This document shows, in pieces, positions 1-6,147 of a stretch of DNA of 9,521 bases (position 1 is the stretch's first letter; each line of letters starts with the position of its first letter). Made by a program: the position numbers and the translations under genes. The stretch is from Pseudomonadota bacterium (GTDB taxonomy: Bacteria; Pseudomonadota; Gammaproteobacteria; Pseudomonadales; Azotimanducaceae): positions 1 to 9,521 of the forward strand of contig JAACDS010000027.1 in NCBI GenBank assembly GCA_009936895.1. Direction: 5' to 3'. The notes beneath the pieces were generated by a model. That model saw only the letters and a program-made list of their open reading frames with translations, had not been told where the DNA came from and made no database searches.

Positions 1-1905
1 CAGTCCGAAAACCAGTCCGAAACTCTTAATTTTCAAACCGAAGCCAAACAGCTGCTGCAGCTGATGATTCACTCGCTGTATTCTAATCGCGAGATTTTTC
101 TTCGAGAGCTCATCTCCAACGCATCAGACGCCATCGACAAGCTGCGTTTTCGATCCATTGAAGAGCCTGCCTTGATTGGCGATGACGGTGATTTTCATAT
201 CGACGTCACCTTCGACAAAGACGCTGGTACGTTGACCATCGCGGATAACGGCATTGGTATGTCAAGAGAAGAGGTGATCGCCCATCTTGGCACCATTGCC
301 AAATCCGGCACGGCAGAGTTTCTCGCCAATCTTACCGGTGATCAAAAGTCCGACTCCCAGTTGATTGGTCAGTTCGGTGTCGGTTTTTACAGTGCCTTCA
401 TGGTGGCCAAGGAAGTGGAAGTGCTAACCCAAAGCGCCGGCGGCGGCGATGGGGTGCGTTGGCGCTCTGCCGGCGAAGATGCCTACAGCCTTGATGTCGC
501 CGAAGGCCTTCCTCGAGGCACCCAAGTCGTTTTGCATTTGCAAGAAGACGCGCTGGAATATGCCGAAGATGCTCGTCTACGTCACATTGTCACTCGGTAC
601 TCCGACCACATCGGTGTGCCCGTGCGCATGTTCTCCCAGCCCGGCTACGGTGCGCCTGAAGACGAAGAGTTTGTGTCTGAGCTGGAAGGCGTCAACTCTG
701 CTCAAGCGCTGTGGACCCGCTCCCGCTCGGAAGTCGAAGACGAGGAATACAAAGAGTTTTATAAGCATGTCTCCCACGATTTTGAGGACCCTCTCAGCTG
801 GAGCCATAATCGGGTAGAAGGCAAGTTCGAGTACACAAGCCTGATCTATTTGCCCAAGCGCGCGCCATTCGATTTGTACAACCGCGAGATGCCCAAAGGT
901 CTGAAGCTCTACGTGCAGCGCGTCTTCATCATGGACGATGCGGATCAATTTTTGCCCCTGTACCTGCGCTTCGTTAAAGGTGTTATCGATTCCAACGACC
1001 TGCCGCTGAACGTGTCACGTGAGATTTTGCAGCAAGACGAACGGGTCACATCCATCCGCAATGCTGTGACCAAGCGTGTGCTGAGCATGCTGGAAGACAT
1101 GGCGAAGAAGGACCCTGAGCAGTATCAGTCGTTCTGGGACGAATTCGGCGAAGTCATCAAAGAGGGTGCCGGTGAAGACTTTGCCAACCGCGCGGCGATC
1201 ATGAAGTTGCTGCGTTTTGCGTCCACATCTGGCGAAGGCAAAGTCAAGAATGTGGGTCTGGACGATTATTTAGCGCGCAAAGAAGATGATCAGGAAAGCA
1301 TTTACTACATCTGTGCCGAAACCTATGAAACCGCCAGCAGCAGCCCGCACCTCGAAATCTTCAAGGACAAAGGCGTGGAAGTGCTGGTGATGTTCGATCG
1401 AATCGACGAGTGGCTGATGAGCTCGCTGACCGAATACGAAGGGCTACCCTTTGTCGATGTGATGCGCGGTGACGTCGCCTTGCCCGGTGAAACCAAGACC
1501 GACGATGACAACGATGACAAAGAAGTCGAAGAACATCCGCTGACCGAGCGCATTCAGGCCGTCATCGGCGAGAAAGTTGAAGGCGTGCGACCGTCCAAGC
1601 GGCTGACCGACTCCCCCGCATGCTTGGTGTTGTCAGACTTCGGTGTGGGCATTCAGATGCGCAAAATTCTCGAAGCCAGCGGGCAATCGATGCCTGAGAG
1701 CAAACCATTCTTCGAGTTCAATGCCGAGCACCCCTTACTGCACCGCCTAGACACCGAAGTGGACGAAGATCGTTTTGCCGAACTGGTCGAGCTGCTGTTC
1801 GATCAAGCCAGTTTGGCAGAAGGCGGCACGTTACAGGATCCAGCGACCTACGTATCAAGGATGAATCGTCTGCTGATGGACCTTTTGCCGCCGAGCGAGA
1901 GCTAG
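1..1905 (+). CDS. htpG: Molecular chaperone HtpG (bacterial Hsp90), 5'-truncated
   Basis: This is a cytosolic ATP-dependent Hsp90-family chaperone that acts as a homodimer in protein remodelling. The reading frame is open from base 1 and ends at TAG 1903-1905, giving 634 visible residues. The family is about 620-640 long, and visible residues 8-20 already align with the usual N-terminus (ETLNFQTEAKQLL), so only a few codons are missing. An ATG at 64 is internal: starting there would remove conserved sequence before the ATPase domain. Visible GHKL ATPase features are the ELISNASDA helix (E36, the expected catalytic Glu, and N40), DNGIGM at 82-87 and GQFGVGF at 123-129. The middle-domain Arg loop LNVSREIL contains R340, equivalent to the ATP-contacting Arg of E. 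coli HtpG. A strongly acidic linker near 501-513 precedes the C-terminal dimerisation domain. No eukaryotic MEEVD tail is present, as expected for bacteria. gpsA follows closely on the same strand. Confidence 0.97.
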   Translation, partial: QSENQSETLNFQTEAKQLLQLMIHSLYSNREIFLRELISNASDAIDKLRFRSIEEPALIGDDGDFHIDVTFDKDAGTLTIADNGIGMSREEVIAHLGTIAKSGTAEFLANLTGDQKSDSQLIGQFGVGFYSAFMVAKEVEVLTQSAGGGDGVRWRSAGEDAYSLDVAEGLPRGTQVVLHLQEDALEYAEDARLRHIVTRYSDHIGVPVRMFSQPGYGAPEDEEFVSELEGVNSAQALWTRSRSEVEDEEYKEFYKHVSHDFEDPLSWSHNRVEGKFEYTSLIYLPKRAPFDLYNREMPKGLKLYVQRVFIMDDADQFLPLYLRFVKGVIDSNDLPLNVSREILQQDERVTSIRNAVTKRVLSMLEDMAKKDPEQYQSFWDEFGEVIKEGAGEDFANRAAIMKLLRFASTSGEGKVKNVGLDDYLARKEDDQESIYYICAETYETASSSPHLEIFKDKGVEVLVMFDRIDEWLMSSLTEYEGLPFVDVMRGDVALPGETKTDDDNDDKEVEEHPLTERIQAVIGEKVEGVRPSKRLTDSPACLVLSDFGVGIQMRKILEASGQSMPESKPFFEFNAEHPLLHRLDTEVDEDRFAELVELLFDQASLAEGGTLQDPATYVSRMNRLLMDLLPPSES

Positions 1906-1927
1906 CGGCATATCTATCCGGCCAACA

Positions 1928-1966
1928 AGCCGTCACAATGACGGCTAACCCTCTTTGCTTGGTTAG
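1928..1966 (+). repeat. Two overlapping, mutually exclusive inverted repeats in the htpG-gpsA gap
   Basis: The first inverted repeat has perfect 8-bp arms AGCCGTCA (1928-1935) and TGACGGCT (1939-1946) around a 3-nt loop. The second has 6-bp arms CTAACC (1945-1950) and GGTTAG (1961-1966) around a 10-nt loop and ends 4 nt before the ATG at 1971. They share bases 1945-1946, so both cannot form fully at once. No T-run follows, so neither looks like a standard intrinsic terminator. The first hairpin buries the ATG at 1938 in its loop and stem, which is one reason to prefer 1971 as the gpsA start. A role in RNA stability or translation is only a guess. Confidence 0.5.
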
Positions 1967-1970
1967 TGAG

Positions 1971-2987
1971 ATGGAAGTAGCCATAGTCGGTGGTGGAAAT
2001 TTCGGTACCGCCATCGCAAATATCATTGCCCGAAACGGTCATATCACCCATCTGTGGATGCGTGATCCTCAGCAGGTCGCGCAAACCCTGCAGGCCCGAG
2101 AGAATCTGCGCTATCTGCCAGGTCATCCTTTAGAGCCCGGGGTCCTGCCAACCGCAGACCTTAGGCAGGCTACTCAATCCGCCAACCTGATCTTTGTTGC
2201 CGTCCCCAGCGCCGGTTTCGCTTCCGTTTGCCAAGAGATGGCGGCTTTTATTCAACCTGAAGATGTGCTGATCAGCGCAACGAAAGGAATAGAACCTGAC
2301 GGGTTCCGACTGATGAGCCAACTGTTGAGCGACCTCACACCGAGTCAGCACGTGGGCGCAATTTCGGGACCAAACTTGGCCGAAGAAATTGCGGAACAGC
2401 AGTACGCCGGTACGGTCATTGCCACCCATCATCAGGCCGATGCGCTGCTCGTGCAGGAGGTCATGCGCAACGACACGCTTCGTGTGTATCCCAGCGCCGA
2501 TGTGTATGGCGTGGAACTGGGTGGCGCGTTGAAAAACATATATGCCATCGTTTGCGGGTTGGCAGCGGGGTTGGAGGTCGGTCAAAACACCATCGGTTTG
2601 CTGGTTACTCGGGCATTGGCGGAAATGAGCCGTTTCGCCGTGTCTATGGGAGGCAACCCGTTTACCTTTTTGGGGCTCGCGGGTGTCGGCGATTTGCTGG
2701 TGACCTGTACATCGCCGCTGAGCCGCAATCATCAGTTGGGAACCTGTATCGCCAAGGGAATGTCGTTGGACGAAGCCGCAGACTCCTTGGGCAAACTGGC
2801 GGAAGGGGTGAATACCCTGCGCTTGGTGCATGCCAAAAGCCGCGAGTTAGATGTCTACATGCCCTTGGTAGACGGCTTGTACAGCATTCTTTTTGAGCAG
2901 CGCGGTATCACCGAAGTCATCAGTACGCTGATGGGTAACAGCGAGGGCGCAGATGTGGAATTTGTGGACCCATCGCGTTGGCAGTAA
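1971..2987 (+). CDS. gpsA: NAD(P)+-dependent glycerol-3-phosphate dehydrogenase
   Basis: The enzyme reduces dihydroxyacetone phosphate to sn-glycerol-3-phosphate in the cytosol, supplying the backbone for phospholipids. From ATG 1971 it is 338 aa, matching the usual 330-340. The Rossmann dinucleotide motif G7-x-G9-x-x-G12 starts almost at once (VAIVGGGNFGTA). The expected catalytic Lys is K188 in ELGGALKNIYA. The substrate-binding signatures GLAGVGDLLVTC (D241) and SRNHQLG (R252) and the conserved AEGVNT segment are all present. An in-frame ATG at 1938 would add 11 residues. Neither ATG has a good Shine-Dalgarno sequence. I prefer 1971 because of family length and because 1938 lies in a hairpin, but 1938 remains possible. 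The gene lies just downstream of htpG and its stop overlaps the start of prmB, so co-transcription is likely. Confidence 0.95.
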   Translation: MEVAIVGGGNFGTAIANIIARNGHITHLWMRDPQQVAQTLQARENLRYLPGHPLEPGVLPTADLRQATQSANLIFVAVPSAGFASVCQEMAAFIQPEDVLISATKGIEPDGFRLMSQLLSDLTPSQHVGAISGPNLAEEIAEQQYAGTVIATHHQADALLVQEVMRNDTLRVYPSADVYGVELGGALKNIYAIVCGLAAGLEVGQNTIGLLVTRALAEMSRFAVSMGGNPFTFLGLAGVGDLLVTCTSPLSRNHQLGTCIAKGMSLDEAADSLGKLAEGVNTLRLVHAKSRELDVYMPLVDGLYSILFEQRGITEVISTLMGNSEGADVEFVDPSRWQ

Positions 2988-3853
2988 CCGAACACGTGAT
3001 TGTAGGCGAGTTAATTGAACGCGTTTACCGGCGCTTTGAGCACGCACCACTGGCCTATGGGCACGGTACCGACAACGCTTGGGATGAAGCGGTCTACTTG
3101 GTTTTGGGCGTTACCGGCTGCGCTGACGATGAATCGTCGCTGCAGTTGCCGGTTGCGTCAGCAGACTACCAGCGCGTCCATCAGCTGGCAGCGCGCAGAA
3201 TCGAAGAGCGTGCTCCGTTGGCACACTTGCTCGGCGAATGCCGCTTTATGGGCGAACGGTTCTTAGTGGAGCCCGGTGTGATGATTCCTAGGTCTCCCAT
3301 CGGCTACCTGCTGGGCGAGCCACTGCACGCATGGCTTGGGCCAAACACCAAAAAAATCGTCGATCTTTGCGCCGGTGTCGGGTGTTTGGGCATCTTGGCT
3401 GCTCAGCGTTACCCCCAATCCCACGTAACTCTGGTGGAGTTGGATGCTCGGGCTGCTAGCTTGGCCCAGCAGAATGTGGCTCTGCACAATCTTGGTGATC
3501 GAGTTCACGTTGTGCAGGGCGATGCCTGTCAGTGGCTGGCGGAGCAGACGGACCAGTGGGATTTGATTCTGACCAATCCGCCCTACGTAGACGCACCCGA
3601 TATGAAATCACTACCAGAGGAATACCGACACGAACCGGTGCTTGGGTTAGCGGCCGGCGAAGACGGTTTGAGCTTGGTTGATCGGTTTCTGCCAGAGCTG
3701 GCAGAGCGGTTAGCAGCTGATGGGGTGTTTCTCTGCGAAGTGGGAGCCAGTGCACCGGCCATGCAGCGCAAGTATCCAGACTTACCGATTCAGTGGTTGG
3801 AGCTGCCTAAGGGTGGCGAGGGGGTGTTTCTCTTTGAGTCTCGGAAAAGATAA
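2978..3853 (+). CDS. prmB: Ribosomal protein uL3 (L3) N5-glutamine methyltransferase
   Basis: PrmB is an S-adenosylmethionine-dependent methyltransferase of the HemK/PrmC family that methylates a glutamine of ribosomal protein L3. The 291-aa product has an N-terminal substrate-recognition domain with the PrmB-typical segments YGHGTDNAWDEAV and MIPRSPIGYLLGEP, which distinguish it from PrmC. A C-terminal Rossmann methyltransferase domain follows. SAM motif I is VDLCAGVGCLGI (D129), where I recall DLCTGSGC as the common form. The catalytic NPPY is at 200-203, followed by VDAPDM and YRHEPVLGLAAGEDGL. The chosen start is TTG 2978, inside the end of gpsA (10-bp overlap) with a weak GTGGA upstream. 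The alternative GTG at 2996 would give 285 aa and also lacks a clear ribosome binding site. The overlap implies translational linkage with gpsA. Confidence 0.94.
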   Translation: MAVTEHVIVGELIERVYRRFEHAPLAYGHGTDNAWDEAVYLVLGVTGCADDESSLQLPVASADYQRVHQLAARRIEERAPLAHLLGECRFMGERFLVEPGVMIPRSPIGYLLGEPLHAWLGPNTKKIVDLCAGVGCLGILAAQRYPQSHVTLVELDARAASLAQQNVALHNLGDRVHVVQGDACQWLAEQTDQWDLILTNPPYVDAPDMKSLPEEYRHEPVLGLAAGEDGLSLVDRFLPELAERLAADGVFLCEVGASAPAMQRKYPDLPIQWLELPKGGEGVFLFESRKR

Positions 3854-4064
3854 CTGCTGTCGCGACACTAAGCCAGGTGCGGCTCATGTCCTGATCTCGT
3901 CTTGAAGGGCCATAGGATGCTTCGTAGGGAAGCGACGTAGGAGATTTAACCGTTCGGTGCCTTTTTACTTGATGCTTACCGCACACAACCCAGATAATGT
4001 TGCGCAGTGACAGCATTTTTCGTTTCCCTTGATCAGGTAGCGAACCTCAGCAACAGAGCAGCAC
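3854..4064. other. prmB-aroC intergenic region
   Basis: This 211-bp non-coding gap contains a 10-bp perfect palindrome TGTCGCGACA (3858-3867) just after the prmB stop. A short inverted repeat GCTTC/GAAGC follows (3919-3923 and 3929-3933, 5-nt loop). A weak ACC-GTTC-GGT hairpin near 3949-3958 precedes a 5-T run at 3962-3966; this could be a poor terminator for the prmB transcript, but the stem is only 3 bp. The candidate aroC promoter is listed separately. I see no convincing small gene here. Confidence 0.5.
3969..3998 (+). promoter_or_regulatory. Candidate sigma-70 promoter for aroC
   Basis: A -35-like TTGATG (3969-3974, 4 of 6 consensus bases) and a -10-like GATAAT (3993-3998, 5 of 6) are separated by 18 bp. 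Transcription would start near 4005, leaving a leader of about 60 nt before the aroC ATG at 4065. This is a by-eye match only. A weak AGAG (4055-4058) is the only ribosome-binding candidate for aroC. Confidence 0.4.
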
Positions 4065-5159
4065 ATGGCAGCAAATACCTTCGGTTCACTTTTTACCGTG
4101 ACCACCTTTGGCGAAAGCCATGGACTGGCCCTGGGCGCTATTGTCGATGGTTGCCCGCCGGGACTGCCTCTAACCGAAGAAGACCTGCAGCCGGATCTGG
4201 ATCGGCGTAAGCCCGGTCAGTCCAAATACACAACGCAACGCCGAGAGGGCGATCGCGTAGAGATTCTGTCCGGTGTTTTTGAAGGTGTGACAACAGGCAC
4301 ACCCATCGGTCTGTTGGTGCGTAACGAAGACCAAAAAAGCAAAGACTACGGCGCGATTAAGGACGTGTTCCGGCCGGCCCATGCTGACTACACCTATCAC
4401 CATAAATACGGGGTGAGGGACTATCGCGGCGGCGGTCGCTCGTCTGCGCGTGAAACCACCATGCGTGTGGCGGCGGGCGCCATAGCGAAGAAATATCTGG
4501 CCTCTCATACGGGCATTTCGATCAAGGGCTACTTGTCCGGTATCGGTAGCCTGCGGCCTGAGCCTGTTGATTTGAGTATCGTGGACGACAATCCGTTTTT
4601 CTGCCCTGATGCGTCCATGCTGGACGATATTGCCGCGCTGATTGACGAGGTGCGTAAAGATGGAGACTCCATTGGTGCGGAAGTGTCCGTGATCGCCAGC
4701 GGGGTTCCCGTGGGTCTGGGCGAACCGGTATTTTCCCGACTGGATGCGGATTTGGCGGGGGCGCTAATGGGCATCAATGCTGTGAAAGGTGTTGAGGTGG
4801 GTGATGGTATGCGGGTATCGAACCAACGCGGCACCGAACATCGCGATGAGATGACTCCCAATGGTTTTACGAGCAATCATGCCGGTGGCATCCTGGGCGG
4901 CATCTCCTCGGGCCAAGACATCGTACTGCGTATGGCGCTGAAACCCACCAGCAGTCTGACCAATCCGGGTCAGTCCATTGATCGCTTTGGTAATCCGGTG
5001 GAGGTAGTCACCAAGGGGCGTCACGATCCCTGTGTCGGCATCCGCGCAACGCCCATCGCTGAAGCTATGGTTGCCTTGGTACTGATAGACCATCTGCTGC
5101 GTCATCGTGGCCAGATGGGCCGTGAGGCAGGCTTGCTGCCACCTCAGGTCGACGCGTAA
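4065..5159 (+). CDS. aroC: Chorismate synthase
   Basis: AroC converts 5-enolpyruvylshikimate-3-phosphate to chorismate using reduced FMN. It is the last common step toward aromatic amino acids, folate and quinones, and is cytosolic and usually tetrameric. The 364-aa length matches the bacterial family. The N-terminal signature FGESHGLALGAIVDGCPPG contains H19, and RPAHADY contains H106; these match the two catalytic histidines known in the family (His17 and His106 of the Neurospora enzyme). The second signature GGGRSSARE lies at 122-130, and the C-terminal signature GRHDPCVGIRATPIAEAM is intact. The ATG at 4065 gives the normal MAANTFGSLFTVTTFGESHG start. prmB lies upstream, a common arrangement, but the 211-bp gap with its own promoter candidate suggests at least partly independent transcription. 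The 3' end overlaps the convergent LysR gene by 16 bp. Confidence 0.97.
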   Translation: MAANTFGSLFTVTTFGESHGLALGAIVDGCPPGLPLTEEDLQPDLDRRKPGQSKYTTQRREGDRVEILSGVFEGVTTGTPIGLLVRNEDQKSKDYGAIKDVFRPAHADYTYHHKYGVRDYRGGGRSSARETTMRVAAGAIAKKYLASHTGISIKGYLSGIGSLRPEPVDLSIVDDNPFFCPDASMLDDIAALIDEVRKDGDSIGAEVSVIASGVPVGLGEPVFSRLDADLAGALMGINAVKGVEVGDGMRVSNQRGTEHRDEMTPNGFTSNHAGGILGGISSGQDIVLRMALKPTSSLTNPGQSIDRFGNPVEVVTKGRHDPCVGIRATPIAEAMVALVLIDHLLRHRGQMGREAGLLPPQVDA

Positions 5160-6013
5160 TTCTGCAGCACCGCCAAGAAGGCCGTTGCACTGTTCGATAG
5201 CGTGCGTTTGGCATGAATCACCGAACCCAGTGTTCGGGTGATCGGGGCGCAGTCTGGGCTAAGCTGATTGAGACCGGCCGCCATGGTTTTGGGTAGCACG
5301 CTCCAGCCAACACCCACGCTCACCAACATGCTAATGGTCTCTAGATAGTTAGTAGACAGTGCCGGTTGAAGGCTCAGTCCCTCGGTGGCGAAACGCTGGG
5401 TGACAATTCTGCCGGTGAACGTGTTCGGTCCCGGCAAGATACAGGGCAGCGCCGCAAGCTCATCAAGGGACGTGACCGCAGGCAGAGGTGTCGCGTTGAC
5501 AAAGCAAAGTGGGTCTTGCCAGATGGTTGGCGTGGCCAGTTCCGGCTGAGCTTCGTCAACAGCAGGATTCAGGGTGACGACAGCCAACTCGATGGTGCCG
5601 GATCTCACAAGGTTGTAAGCCACTTCCGAGTCTTCAAACTGAATGTCCAGCTCAACGTCAGGGTAGGCCTTGGTGAAAGCTTGTAGCACTGGTGCAAGAC
5701 GATGCAAGCCAATATGGTGAGACGTGGCCATACTCAGCCGGCCGCTGACAGATTGGGCTAAATTGCCGACATCCCGCTCCATGTCCTTGGACAAGTCAAG
5801 CATGGCAGTGGCCTTACCTACCAACAGCTCCCCGGCAGGCGTCAATCGCACACGTTTACCCAATCGGTCGAAAAGTGTCACCCCCAGCCGGCTTTCGAGC
5901 GACTGTATGCGCTTGCTCATCGCTGGCTGGCTAATGTGCAGCTGCTCTGCAGCGGCAGAAAAGGAGCCCAAGCGGGCGACATGTATGAAGGAATCGAGTT
6001 CGTCCAGGTGCAT
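5144..6013 (-). CDS. LysR-family transcriptional regulator, divergent from leuCDB
   Basis: This is a 289-aa DNA-binding regulator of typical LysR size. The N-terminal winged helix-turn-helix covers about residues 3-60 (SFSAAAEQLHISQPAMSKRI, then LESRLGVTLFDR and the wing segment RVRLTPAGE). A linker helix follows, then a periplasmic-binding-protein-like effector domain from about residue 85 to the end. The ATG is the complement of 6011-6013; no obvious Shine-Dalgarno sequence precedes it. The gene is transcribed away from leuC across a 134-bp AT-rich region holding a LysR-type box. LysR genes are known to regulate divergent neighbours and often repress themselves, and I recall a LysR gene at the same place in Pseudomonas. 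Control of leuCDB, perhaps in response to a leucine-pathway intermediate, is inferred from position only. It is not recognisably LeuO, so I give no symbol. Confidence 0.93.
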   Translation of the reverse strand: MHLDELDSFIHVARLGSFSAAAEQLHISQPAMSKRIQSLESRLGVTLFDRLGKRVRLTPAGELLVGKATAMLDLSKDMERDVGNLAQSVSGRLSMATSHHIGLHRLAPVLQAFTKAYPDVELDIQFEDSEVAYNLVRSGTIELAVVTLNPAVDEAQPELATPTIWQDPLCFVNATPLPAVTSLDELAALPCILPGPNTFTGRIVTQRFATEGLSLQPALSTNYLETISMLVSVGVGWSVLPKTMAAGLNQLSPDCAPITRTLGSVIHAKRTLSNSATAFLAVLQNYAST

Positions 6014-6051
6014 GGCGACAGACTGCTGATTAAAGACGTTCAGTATGCCTA

Positions 6052-6076
6052 TTAGTATTTCTAAAAGTTATACAAA
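6052..6076. promoter_or_regulatory. Candidate LysR-type operator (T-N11-A dyad)
   Basis: GTAT (6055-6058) and ATAC (6070-6073) are perfect inverted arms separated by 11 bp, matching the T-N11-A rule of LysR-type binding sites. Outward, 6053/6075 and 6052/6076 also pair, with one mismatch at 6054/6074. Inward, CT (6061-6062) pairs with AG (6066-6067). The centre is at 6064, about 65 bp before the predicted leuC transcription start and about 50 bp before the regulator's start codon on the other strand. The likely ligand is the adjacent LysR protein, which could both activate leuC and repress itself. No binding can be shown from sequence alone. Confidence 0.55.
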
Positions 6077-6093
6077 ATATAAAAAATATCGAA

Positions 6094-6122
6094 TTGTTTT
6101 ATGGTGAGGCCCAGCCTAGACT
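6094..6122 (+). promoter_or_regulatory. Candidate leuCDB promoter
   Basis: TTGTTT (6094-6099) and TAGACT (6117-6122) are separated by 17 bp and match the sigma-70 hexamers at 3 of 6 and 4 of 6 bases. A weak promoter of this kind is typical of activator-dependent genes. The predicted start near 6129 leaves a leader of about 19 nt that contains a strong GGAGGG ribosome binding site (6135-6140). The surrounding AT-rich run (6069-6088) could hold other -10-like elements such as TATAAA at 6078-6083, but I see no good -35 for it. Confidence 0.4.
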
Positions 6123-6147
6123 GCGCGAAATTTTGGAGGGTATCGAC

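Noticed and set aside
64..1905. htpG starting at ATG 64
   Set aside because: The 21 codons before it are in frame and match the conserved HtpG N-terminus, so the gene simply begins outside the window.
2130..2831. 233-aa open frame on the minus strand
   Set aside because: It lies entirely within gpsA, shows no recognisable domain, and gpsA is clearly the real gene; it is a shadow frame.
3949..3966. Intrinsic terminator after prmB (ACC-GTTC-GGT followed by five T)
   Set aside because: The stem is only 3 bp and the T-run is short, so it is too weak to call.
6094..6147. N-terminal extension of LeuC from TTG 6094 (18 extra residues)
   Set aside because: It overlaps the predicted promoter, has no ribosome binding site and is not expected in LeuC. 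ATG 6148 has a strong GGAGGG 7 nt upstream and gives the normal N-terminus.
6129..6147. Leucine attenuator or leader peptide upstream of leuC
   Set aside because: No Leu-rich small reading frame and no terminator/antiterminator pair is visible; the leader appears to be only about 19 nt.
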